DNA from: Sodiomyces alkalinus F11 | Lineage: Eukaryota; Ascomycota; Sordariomycetes; Glomerellales; Plectosphaerellaceae | Length of the DNA stretch: 64,000 nucleotides | NCBI RefSeq assembly: GCF_003711515.1 | Contig: NW_021167088.1 | Span: forward strand, 582,351-646,350 | Reading direction: 5' to 3' | Shown: positions 10,930 to 21,346 of the stretch, piece by piece | Layout of the letters: the number at the start of each line of letters is the position of its first letter | How positions within the stretch are numbered: position 1 is the stretch's first letter | Translations under genes and position numbers: made by a program | Notes under the pieces: model-generated | Databases searched by the model: none | What the model saw: the letters and a program-made list of their open reading frames with translations, nothing else | What the model was told of the DNA's origin: nothing

Positions 10930-11662
10930 ACCCTTCCTCCTTCCCATCCTTGTGACCGCAGCCGTTGACGGGGATCTCCCCCACCCACAGCCTTTTCTTT
11001 TTTTTCTCCCACTGCCCTCTCACGTTGCTCAAGATCTCTTGTCACACAACGAAACATACAACACATCCTGTCCACCCCCAGTCCCGCACCACCTGCGAAC
11101 CAACCTGCGACAAACAGAGACAACCGCACAGTAAACCGAAGGACGACAAGACGCCAGCTTTGACATTATTGTTCGAGTCTCCAGCCCTTTCCCATTGAAC
11201 CTCAACTTCCTTCGGGACTCGGTTAAAACATACAATGCTCATATGCAAATCCGCCTTGGACTAGCCGTGCAGCTCTATATTCTATAGCGCCCTGCGCCCT
11301 CGTAGGCCTTCAAACACCGTCGTCACCCTTCCTTGGCGTACACACATGTGGGGAGGCAGAGAGTACTCGAACAAAACTTCCTCATCGCTTCGTCTACATC
11401 CCTTAGACAGAGCAGCACCTGCTGGCTTGCTTTGATCGTCAGCTTGCTCCTTGCTCCTGCTCCTCGAACCCGTCCTTCCTCTTCCTCCCTCCTTGCCGAT
11501 GCCCTTCCTTGAGCAGCTGTGGAAGGCGTCCCCTGTTTTCGTCGAATCCGCCTAAACTAAAGTCATCATTCCACCTCGAAGACCGTCTTCCTAGTTTTCT
11601 CACGAGAACTACCTCTCGGGGCTTCACCCTTCTTCGTCGTCTGCTTCGCCTCATATGTCCAA

Positions 11663-14600
11663 ATGGACGGGCCTCGGTTTGAAGACTTCATCTTTCCCGG
11701 CCAGGCCCTTCACGATGAAAGCTCCATGATCTTCCTGGAGGAACCAGACCGTGTTCCCGATGTCTTTCCGACCTCCGAACCCCAACAATATCCCTCCCCC
11801 CACACTGCCGGCTGCTCCCAGGCCCAGGGCGCAAGGCAGAACTCTGCCGCCGCCTCCGCCGGCACTTCCTCAACACCCCAAGGGACCAACCCGAGCGACG
11901 TCGACCCGGGCCGCAGAAGGTCGAGTTTTGCCGTCGCTTCCGAAGACGGCAGCAGCCAGATCAGCGGACCCAACGGTGGTATGAACTCTCTCGAGGACCC
12001 GGGCGGTGACGAGTTCGGCCTCAACACGCAGAGCGCCAGCAGCGGCACCGATCTTCTGGCCGGGAAACCCAAGGAAGACAAGTCCGCCACCGCCCCTCCG
12101 TGGAGCGAGCTGAAGACGAAAGCCGGCAAGGAGCGCAAACGTCTGCCCTTGGCCTGCATAGCCTGCCGTCGGAAGAAGATCCGCTGCTCCGGCGAGAAGC
12201 CGGCCTGCAAGCACTGCCTGCGTTCCCGGATCCCCTGCGTCTACAAGGTCACCACCCGGAAAGCCGCTCCCCGCACCGACTACATGGCCATGCTCGACAA
12301 GCGCCTGAAGCGGATGGAAGAGCGCATCATCAAGATCGTGCCCTTGCGCGACCGGGATGCCTCCGTCGCCTCCGTCGCCCGCGCCGTTGTCAAGCCTGCC
12401 GTGCCCGGAACAAACCCCGCCTCGAGAGCCTCGACGAAAAAGAGACCGGCCGACGAGGCTTTCGGCCACGATTTGGACAACTGGGCACGCAGGCCGTCGA
12501 AAAGCGAGTCCGAGGTCCCCAACAAGCCGACGTCCCTTCAAATTCAGGAAGCCGAGGAGAACAAGCTGTTTCGAGAAGGATCGGATGCCCTGCCGTCAAA
12601 GGAGATTCAGGAGCATCTCGCCGAGGTTTTCTTCGAGAACATCTACGGCCAGGCTTACCATCTGCTCCACAAACCTAGCTACATGCGGAAACTAAAGTAA
12701 GTCAGTCAGTTCCGTGGCTTGGCCGTGATAAGCCCTATCATTTCTCCTTTTTCTTTTCTTCTTTTCCTAGGTTCGCTAATAAGAAATCGCCCGCATGATT
12801 AGAGCTGGCACTTTACCACCCGTGCTGATCCTCTCGGTATGCGCTGTATCCGCGCGTTTCTCTACCCACCCGAAACTGAACACGACCCCCAACTTCCTTC
12901 GAGGCGAGGAATGGGCCTCGCATGCCCGCGAAATCTGTACCACGAGATATGAATGGCCCAACATCACCATCCTAACCTGTCTCTTGATCCTCGGCCTTCA
13001 TGAGTTCGGCACATGCCACGGAGGGAGAAGTTGGGCTCTCGGCGGTCAGGCCATCCGCATGGCCTTCGCCCTCCAGCTTCACAAGGACTTGGAACACGAT
13101 CCTTTGAACCACAAGAACGGGACTTCGCAGCTGAGTTTCATCGACCGCGAAATCCGGAGGAGGGTCATGTGGTCATGTTTCATAATGGACCGTTTCAACT
13201 CTTCAGGCACCGACAGGCCTATTTTCGTCAGAGAGGAGACCGTCAAGATACCCCTTCCCGTCAAAGAAAAGTATTTCCAGCTTGATATGCCCGCCCACAC
13301 TGAGACACTGCGCGGGGAGGCTCCCAATCTTTCCGACTCGGAAGAAGCTCAAGCTCAACTGGTCTCCGATCCCAAGGACAACCTCGGCGTGGCGGCATAC
13401 ATGATCCGATCTATAGCTCTTTGGGGGAGAATTATCAGCTACCTAAACCAGGGAGGAATCGATCTGGACTCGAGTCCGATCTGGAGCCCCGAGTCCGAGT
13501 ACGCGAAACTGGTCAGGGACGCCGAGGAACTCACAGCTACTCTTCCGGAAACCCTGAACTACACCCGCGACAACCTCCACCTGCACGATACCGAAGGCAT
13601 GGCCAACCAGTTCCTCTTCTTGCACATCTCCATCCAGCAGAATATCCTTTTCCTCAACCGAGTCGCCGTCGCCACTCCGGGACGCCCCGCAGCGAAGGAT
13701 GTCCCTCAAGATTTCGTCTCCAACGCAGGGGCCAAAACGTTCACCGCGGCGAATCGCATATCCGAAGTGCTCAAGGATGCCGAGGCCCACCTCGTGTCGG
13801 CACCATTCGTGGGCTACTGCGCCTTCTCCTCCGCCACGATTCACATCATCGGCATCTTTTCCGGAAGTCCCGCCGTGGAGGCCGCCGCCAAGAGGAACCT
13901 GACCACGAACGTCAAGTATCTCTCGAAGATGAAGCGCTACTGGGGCATGTTCCACTTCATGTCGGAGAGCCTCCGGGACCAGTACCGTAGCTGCGCCGAT
14001 GCAGCGCGGCAAGGCGGCCGGACCGCCAAGAGCGCGACGGCATCCCCCATCTTCCAGTACGGCGATTGGTTCGACCGCTACCCGCACGGAGTCTCGCAGA
14101 CGGGGTTCGGCGACCCGGTGACGGTCAAACATAAGGAGAAGGGGGTGGATGCTGTTCTGGAACAAAAGGCAGAGTTGCATACGGTTGAGGAGCTTTTCAC
14201 GAGCATTTCTCCGCCGCCACAAAGCACGGGGAGCATGAAAGACCCGGGACAACAGCCGCCACAGAAAAAGAAGCTTCTGGTGAACAGGACAACCCCGGGT
14301 ACGGGTGACCCACAGCAACGCCCGCAGCAACATAATAAGCAAGGGCAGCTCGAGCCTCTGTTGACCGACTTCAACGGCGTGCCCATGGACGGAGCGCGGT
14401 CCAATCCCAACGGCACGGGAGCATCTCATGCCAACAGAATTCCCGGCCAGTTGGGTTCGCAAGCGAACGGATACAACCCGCCGCTCATGATGTCGCAGTC
14501 GCAAAACAATTCATACCATGCCATGTCGCCCGTCAGTCCGATCGGCGCCAACCAGTTCGGGACGCCGACGCCGGCCCATCACCACCACCACCACCACCAC

Positions 14601-15170
14601 CAAGCCGCGTCGAACCCGTTTTACTCACCCGATCTCCTGTCGCTGTCCTTGACCCAGCAAGCAAACGGCATGCTGCAACCCTTGGACCGACAGCTCGTCT
14701 TCGGGGGCTACTCGACGGAGCCGGGCAGTCTTGCGCAGCAGCAGCAGCAGCAACAGGCGCTCATCAACGCCGTGGCAGACTGGGACGGCTTGTCCGCCGC
14801 GAATCCGCAAGCCGCGGCGAGGCTGTTGGCGGCACAGCGGTCCGGCATGGGCGGTCGGGTGGCCAACCGTCCCGGCGGGATGCTGCAAGGCGCCGCGGCG
14901 GCCCACCAACAGCTTCAACATCAGCACCAGCAACGGCACCAACAGCATCTTTCGGGCTATGTGGGCAGCAATGGCGGCGGCGGCGGCGGCGGCGGCGGCG
15001 GGGGAGGTGCCCACGAGGCGTCGAGCGCGTGGTTCATGCCGTTCAATATGGAGCCTCCCGAGATTGGGCACGACTTTGGCGGCATCTCGCTCGACGGGCT
15101 CGTCATGGGTCCTAACAGTCCCGCACCCGGGAGTGGACCTGGAGGAGTGTTCTCTGCCGGAGGGCAGTGA
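11663..15170 (+). CDS. Zn2Cys6 transcription factor with fungal_trans domain
   Basis: Fungal binuclear-zinc transcription factor of about 1133 aa. Exons are 11663-12696 and 12803-15170. The intron has a GTAAGT donor, a GCTAAT branch and a TTAG acceptor; splicing joins MRKLK to AGTLPPVLILSVCAV. The Zn2Cys6 cluster is at Cys165-168-175-182-185-192 (C-x2-C-x6-C-x6-C-x2-C-x6-C), preceded by basic residues and followed by a linker and a short heptad-like segment. Exon 2 carries the middle homology region (fungal_trans) to roughly residue 700. The C-terminal third is low-complexity and Asn/Gln/Gly-rich: His8 near residue 937, poly-Gln near 991 and poly-Gly near 1069, probably an activation region. 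The target pathway cannot be told from sequence. An out-of-frame ATG sits 8 nt upstream of the start. No metabolic cluster surrounds it, so a general or developmental role is possible. Confidence 0.9.
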
Positions 15171-15783
15171 GTTCAATTTTTTGGAGCCTCTTCGAATCGG
15201 TGTCGGGGGGTTGAAGCACCGGACGCTCATATCATGTACTATTACCATTCCATTTGCGCGTGGAGGATCTATCAAAATCTGTGTAGAATCTAGGGGAAGA
15301 GGAACGATCGTCCTTTCTGCTGGCCCGACGGCCGGTGAAGCAGAGGGTACTGAGATTTCTTGGGGGTTTTTTGTCTTGCATGGATATTACCAAGGGACGC
15401 AGCTCTTGTTCGTTTTTAAGGGGGTTTCTTTTCCGAAGGAGTATATACACAATTGGCTAGCAAGGAGCTCGGGGGGCAAATCGCAAATCCAGGAGTCGTC
15501 GGAAAAGGCACTTTGGATACTGATAAAAAGACCAAAAACAGGGGCAATATGTTATTCTCTTTTCCCGAGCACTTCAAGTTTGGCCTTCTCTTCCCTGTTA
15601 CCTGTTGTGGTATCGGACTTGTGCAGGCCCATGAATTAAATCACGAGGAGGAGGTCAGGGAGGAATGTATGTAAGAGGTCTAAGAGTACAGACATTCCGC
15701 TTTCCTCCTGCCAGCTAAAGGCGGCCAAGAGCAGCGCCAGTTTGCAGGTCAAGATCCTTCACCGGCTTGGAACAATAACTCCT
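15171..15783. other. Convergent 3' regions
   Basis: Lies between the stop codons of the Zn2Cys6 gene (+) and KRI1 (-). It presumably holds both 3' UTRs. No conserved coding exon seen. Confidence 0.6.
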
Positions 15784-17988
15784 CTATTTCGTGGTGGTAG
15801 CCACAGCAGCAGAATCGCCATCCTGGTTCTTCTTCCCCTTGGACCTTTTCCTCTTCCTCTTCTTCGCCTGCTCATCGCCCCCCTCAGCAGCAGCAGCGGC
15901 AGGGCCAGATGCGGCATCGCCCTTCACCTCCTCCTGCTTCTTCTTCCGCCTCTTCTCCCGCTCGGCCTCGGCAGCCGCAAAAGCCGCGCCGGCCAAGTCG
16001 TCCGTAGGACCGGTGCGCTCGTACTGCCTCCCGAAGATCTCGCGGCGCCACTCGCGCAGGCGGGCCTTCTTGCCCAGCCTCTTCTTGTCCTTGCCCTTCT
16101 TCTCCGGGTCGCGGAAGGGCGCCAGCTTCTTCAGGCCGGCGAAGCGGTTCAGGTCGGCGTCCGAGGGGGCGAAGAGGATGTCGCGCGGCGTGAGGCCGAA
16201 GGACTGCGGCGACGTCTCGCGGTAGCGGAACTTGAGCCGCGCGGCGGCCTGCCTGCCCGTCTCGGCGGCCTCGGGGTCGCCGTCCTCCGCGCCGGCGAGG
16301 ACGTCCGGGTGGTCCAGGTCCATGCGCGCGTCGACGAGGGCTTCGAGTTTGCGGCGCTCGGCTTTGGCGGTTTGCTTGGCGATGAGGCGCTCCTTCTTGT
16401 GGTCCTTGGCCGTCTTGCGTTTCTTGGAAGGACGGCCGTCGTCGTCGTCGTCCTCCTCGTCCTCGTCTTCGTCGTGCTCCTCTTTGTCTGCCGCTGCGCC
16501 GTTACCTTCACCTTCATCATCGGTGAGTGTAATGTCCGGTTTGGCGACGTCATCCTCAAAGTCGGGGACGATGTCGGTGATGTCGATGTCATCATCCCAC
16601 TTCGGCTTCTTGGGTTTCTTCTTCTTCTTCTTCCCGCCATCTTCTTCGTCCGACGACGAGGCGACCTCGGCCGCGGCGTAATACGCGTCGCCGAACCGTT
16701 TCTGCATTTCCTCCTCCCACTTCTTGTCGTCCCAGGCCTCGTCGAGGAGCCAAGCCCAGTCGTCCTCGTTGAGTTCCTTGCCGCTCAGACCGGCGGCCTG
16801 CTTGATCTTCCGGAGCTTCGCCTCGGCGTCCTCGAGCTTCAGACGCCGCAGGCGCGCCTTCTCCTCGCGCCGCTGCTGCTTCTCGGCCTCCTTCTTCTCC
16901 TTCTCGAGCTGGCGTTGCCTTTTCCGCCCCGTCAGTTCATCGCGCCGAACCGACTTGGAGGCTGTGATGTCACGAGCGTATGACCTCAGCACCTCGTTGC
17001 TCTTGTGCGGGTCCTCGAACCGGAGGTTGTACGCCTGCTCGAACTCCTCGGCCTTGTCAACGTGCCCGTCGTCGTCGGCATCCGACTCGAACGCCTCCCA
17101 GTTCCTCCCGTCGTTGTGTACCCAGGCACGAGCCGCCATGAAGTTCGACAGGAACGTTTCCGGGTCCTTCTCGGCATTCACGACGTCCGTTTCGGTGATG
17201 GTAGAGACAGCGGCGGCGCGGGACGGATGGACCCCGTTGGCGTCGAGCTTCTCTTTCGGCTTCTCTTTGCGAGTGACGAAGTCATCGTCGGAACCTTGGT
17301 TGTCCGAGCCCCCCTCGGCAGCGGCCTTGTGAATCTCGGATACGATGGACTTCTTCAAAGCGTCCTGTTCCTGCGCATACGTCCGTGGCGGCGGCGCCTC
17401 TTCTTCATCGTCTGAGGCGCCCACGTCGCCGGCTAGGATCTTCTCGCGATGGTAGTCTTTCAAACGCAGAGGCTTCTCTTTCTTCTGTGAAGGACCTGAC
17501 TCTTCCTGGCCATCTGCCGTGGACGGAAAGAAGGTGAAATTCTTGTCGCGTACACGAGGATCTTTGTTCTTGATGGCGTTCAGCGTGGCCGAGATTCGCG
17601 CGTCCAGGTCCTCTGTCACTAAGAAACCTTCTTCGTCTTCAGAGGAGGAGGAGTCGGAATCGGAGGAGGAGGAGGAGTCATCAGCGCCCAGCTTGGAGTT
17701 TTTGTATTTTTCCTCGACTTGAGAGCCGGGGCGGTCAGTAACAGGCCAAAGAAACAGTGAAAAGAAAGAAAGGCAATAGGAGGTTCAGGCCGGATGTCCA
17801 AACGTACGTCTCTGTCGCTCTTCTCGCTTTTTATTATGCTCGAACCTGCGGGCATACTCCTCATTGACCTTTAGTTGGGAGGCATCGAGATGGGCTCCTC
17901 CTCCGTCGCTGTCTTCGGAATCGCTGTCAAGAAGCTTCACCTTCTTTGACGGCTTTTCCGTGTCGGTAAAGAAGCTGTTTGACGGCAT
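15784..17988 (-). CDS. KRI1: KRI1-like ribosome biogenesis protein
   Basis: Nucleolar 40S assembly factor; in yeast Kri1 binds Krr1 and is needed for 18S rRNA maturation. Exon 1 is 17808-17988 and exon 2 is 15784-17717. The 90-nt intron (GTACGT donor, ACTGAC branch) joins EERQR to LEEKYKNSKLGADD, giving about 704 aa. The N-terminus contains the VNEEYARRFEHNKKREE segment typical of the family. The middle is acidic (DDEEEAPPP, poly-Asp/Glu) and lysine-rich. The C-terminal Kri1 domain begins near residue 569 (LTPRDILFAPSDADLNRF), followed by a lysine-rich tail suited to a nucleolar protein. Base bias produces long open frames on the opposite strand, which are not genes. It is divergent from the Rab5 gene and convergent with the Zn2Cys6 regulator. 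Confidence 0.93.
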
Positions 17989-19364
17989 GGTGCTCTATTG
18001 AGAGGATTGGACCCTCTGGAGTCTTGATGAAGGTTAACAGTTGACTTCTTCCATCAACCTTGTTGGCAAACGCTGAGACTGCTTGTCTACTTTTTTTTTT
18101 CCCTTTTTTTTCTTTCTTTTCTTCCCTTATCGCTTCGTGGCCAATTTTCCGGTGCTGCCAGCTAACCTTCGATGAAATATAGCCGGACAACCTGTTGGTG
18201 ACAACAAAAACGGGCTTTTCTCCCCATCTTCTCCCCCCCCCACCCACGACAAGGGTCTATCAAAGGATCAAAGGTACGTCCCAGAGTGACACGCTGCAGC
18301 ACGGACCAAATTGTGGAGACAGTTCGGAACCGGCGAAACATGCGACCGACCAACAGAGCATTTGGGAAGACTAAAGGTCCAAGGTCAAGGTACATGATGT
18401 GTACTCGGTACATACTTCATAGAGCTACCTTAGTGTACATGAACGGAGGAGCTGCGATGACCAGCTTGAATTCATGTCTATTAACCTCGGAGTTTGTTTA
18501 AATAGCGCTGTAGCTGTTAGTTGTATTATAAGGTAGCGCATAGGTAGGATCTGTTCGGCAATTTTCGTGTTTCTTCGTATTGGTAACTTTGAACTTGCGT
18601 CTGAGTACCTCCATGTGAGTACAACGTAAGGTATTAACTCTACACCTTACACCTCGACTGCGTAACACAACGACTCAACAAGAACCGGTAATGAGGTTGC
18701 TTGGTAAGTCTGGTAGCACAGCGGCTGACTTGCATGCCCAGGCTCCGAGAGACCAGGGTCGCTTTATAGGTACGGAGTAGGTGCACGAGTTCCATCATAC
18801 GCAGGACGGTAGAGGACAGATACTACTTACTAATTCTAGCTAGATTCTGTAATCCATGGGGATATGCAATCACGCAAAGGGGGTGACTTTAGGTATCCTT
18901 TATTCCACATGTCTTTTTCCAGGCATACTTCCAAGGTCAATATTACCAGGGTGAGGATATGGACCTTACGTATGGACCTTACGTATAAGGGAGAGTACTA
19001 ATCACCTGAACAGCGACGAGGTGAAACCGGAAGGAGAAAGTACTTCGTACTTCGTGCTTCGTACAGCATACTGCGCACGAGAGTGGTGGCCTACCAGAAG
19101 GTACCTTACGTACCTCATGTATCCACCCCGGCACCCTGTCCAAAGATGACCTAAGTACGGATGGATGGAATACAAGCATCCCAGCATTACACTAATTACG
19201 TCTTTCCCCCCCCAAGGCAACTACCTCTACCCATCAACCAGCCATTCTTTCATCCCTCTGTCAACGACGCCATCGTCCTAGTTCAATAACCACAACACTT
19301 TGCAGTTCTTCGATTTGCATATCATTACATATCTAGGGTATTGACACGACGTAAGGTGGACAAG
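17989..19364. other. Divergent promoter region KRI1 / RAB5
   Basis: No supported gene. It contains a T-rich tract near 18090-18120, a near-tandem duplication of ATGGACCTTACGT at about 18958-18985, repeated TACTTCGTAC units near 19040-19065 and a TACGGAGTA motif near 18773. Confidence 0.6.
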
Positions 19365-20263
19365 ATGGAGGGACCTGGAAACGCCGCTCCCAAGCCGAGC
19401 AGCAGCGTGAAGCTCGTGCTACTGGGAGAAGCCGCCGTTGGCAAGGTAAGACGGTTGATCAACAGTCTGTTATATCACCTCCGAGCTGACCTTGTTTCCT
19501 CTAGTCATCCCTCGTCCTGCGATTCGTCAACAATGATTTCCAAGAGAACAAGGAACCAACTATTGGAGGTATGTCGGTCGCGGTTCCCATCCCAGGAAGA
19601 AATAAGAAAATCAATGCTAGGGTTTTTGGGTCTTTGGGGGGAATCTTCTCAACTGACGGGCCGCGCAAACTAGCTGCGTTTCTCACACAAAAGTGCAACC
19701 TGCCGACACGGACAATCAAGTTTGAGATCTGGGACACCGCCGGCCAAGAACGTTTCGCCTCCCTAGCACCCATGTACTACCGAAACGCCCAGGCCGCCCT
19801 CGTCGTGTACGACCTGACCAAGCCGACGTCGCTCGTCAAGGCGAAACACTGGGTGGCCGAGCTCCAGAGGCAGGCATCGCCGGGCATCGTCATCGCCCTC
19901 GTCGGCAACAAGCTCGACCTGACCAACGACGGAGGGGCCGACGCCGGCGCCGACGCCGGCGCTGCAGGGGACGACGAGGGCGCGGAAGGGGAGGGGTCCG
20001 GGGACGCGAGGAAGATCCCGACCGAGGAGGCCCAGGCCTACGCCGAAGAGGAGGGCCTGCTGTTTTTCGAGACGAGCGCGAAGACGGGCCACAACGTGAC
20101 GGACGTGTTCACGGCCATCGCCAACGCCATTCCGGAAACATCGCTCAAGAGCACAAGGGGTCCAGGCGGTGCGGCGGCCGCGGTGGGCCGGGGTGCCGAC
20201 GAGCAGCGGGTGAACCTATCTGGTCAGCGGGACAATGCGGCGAAGGAAGGGTGCGCTTGCTGA
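19365..20263 (+). CDS. Rab5-type small GTPase (early endosome)
   Basis: Rab5/Vps21/Ypt5 family GTPase controlling early endosome fusion. Exons are 19365-19445, 19505-19568 and 19674-20263, giving 244 aa. Nucleotide-binding motifs are all present: P-loop GEAAVGKS (residues 21-28), DTAGQE (69-74), NKLD (127-130) and ETSAK near the C-terminus. The effector region reads PTIGAAFLTQ across the second splice junction, and the [12 protein letters not shown] segment is Rab5-like. The C-terminus ends CAC, a double-geranylgeranylation signal. Compared with animal Rab5, a Gly/Ala/Asp/Glu-rich insertion of about 28 residues lies between NKLD and the ETSAK motif (about residues 133-160). The start ATG at 19365 sits 3' of a non-ATG in-frame extension that was not used. 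Filamentous fungi carry two Rab5 paralogues; which one this is was not resolved. Confidence 0.93.
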
Positions 20264-21346
20264 TGGAATGGCGAGGAGAGCGTCGTGGTTATTTCGTTGG
20301 CCGGGTGTCTGTTCGAGGGCAGGGGGTGATGGGGTGATTAGAGATTTGTCAAAGAGGCGATACGTGCGCATTCGTGTCTTACAACCTGGGATTCATCATT
20401 GGTCTTTGTCGATAGGGTCAATCAAGTAATATATTCGTCAGTATCTTATTGCCACACTTACTCTATTATCTGACTCGTCACAGTTCTTTCCCTGAGATGC
20501 TTTCCTTCCTCGGGAGGGCCTTGCTCCGTTGACGGGAAGGTGCCTTGCCTTGCCTTGCCTTGCGCAGGAGGCACATGATTCGCAAAGAACTATTCCCGTC
20601 CTCCGTGCCACTCATTTTTCCCCGGCCCTCAAGTTTGGTTCATCGAGCGCTGCTGACCGATCGGTGTACTCCGTACCGTACCGCACCTTCACCGGGAACC
20701 CCGACAGAAAAGTCACGTGAGATCCCGACTGAGACTGTGTCCCCCACTTTAGGTAATGTACCGCTGTACAGTATTACTTTGTACCTACCCTGGCAAATTG
20801 CCCCTGCTCAACTTTTTCCCACGCGGGTTTGGTTCCCTGTTACGGAGTAATTCCAGGTACTTGCAAAGTACGTTGTAATTACACCACGACGAGAAAGTCG
20901 CCCGACCCGTATTTTTCTTTTTCTTTTCTTTTCTTCTTTTGGGACCTCCTCTCTCCCCACTGTAATTACTCGGTAGCAGAAGCAGAATTCTTACCATCAT
21001 CTACCATCATCGGTACAAACATCTTTCTTTTCCTTTTCAGAGTTGGACCGCGCCGCACTCAACGCTCCCTAGTACCCAGGGCCGCGATCGCATTCGAATA
21101 TATCGCGTGACTACTCAAGAGACGACGGATTCAACCTCGGATTTCGCGCATGATGATCGAGTTTCGTCAAGTCCGCTGAAGACGAAGATTCTCGTTCTCG
21201 GCACCCTTCATTATTGCCTCCTCGTCGATACCTTCCCCTTCCACAGAATTGCCGAACGTCAAGAACAAGTTCGGTCATTTGCAGCCAATTCTCTTTGCCA
21301 GCTCATGTTGACGGTTTATTGAAGATCCATCCCTTCTGCCGCCGGC
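20264..21346. other. Spacer between RAB5 and RING gene
   Basis: No coding exon recognised; in particular no DWNN-type exon that could extend the downstream RING gene. It holds a short CTTGC tandem repeat near 20543-20566, TACTCCGTA and TACGGAGTA motifs (near 20664 and 20841) and pyrimidine-rich stretches likely to be promoter or leader. Confidence 0.5.

Larger units (their letters stand above)
8850..11662. other. 2.8-kb spacer rich in GGTACC/CCTTAGG motifs
   Basis: No convincing coding exon on either strand. It contains dense clusters of short motifs related to ACCTTAGGTA and GGTACC (about 9376-9434, 9779-9830, 10001-10078), TACGGAGTA/TACTCCGT motifs (about 9340, 10250, 10540) and a run of 17 C at 10913-10929. 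The last 600 bases or so are pyrimidine-rich and probably form the long leader and promoter of the downstream Zn2Cys6 gene. A short out-of-frame ATG at 11655 overlaps that gene's start. Confidence 0.6.

Noticed and set aside
15742..16983. 413-codon plus-strand ORF opposite KRI1
   Set aside because: It is antisense to conserved KRI1 sequence, is Leu/Arg/Val-rich from the reverse reading of Lys/Glu/Asp codons, and has no domain.
18690..18770. Sequence reminiscent of a tRNA (GGTAGCACAGCGG... and CCAGGGTCG)
   Set aside because: No pairing acceptor stem and no proper T-arm with GGTTCGANNC could be found; at most a relic.
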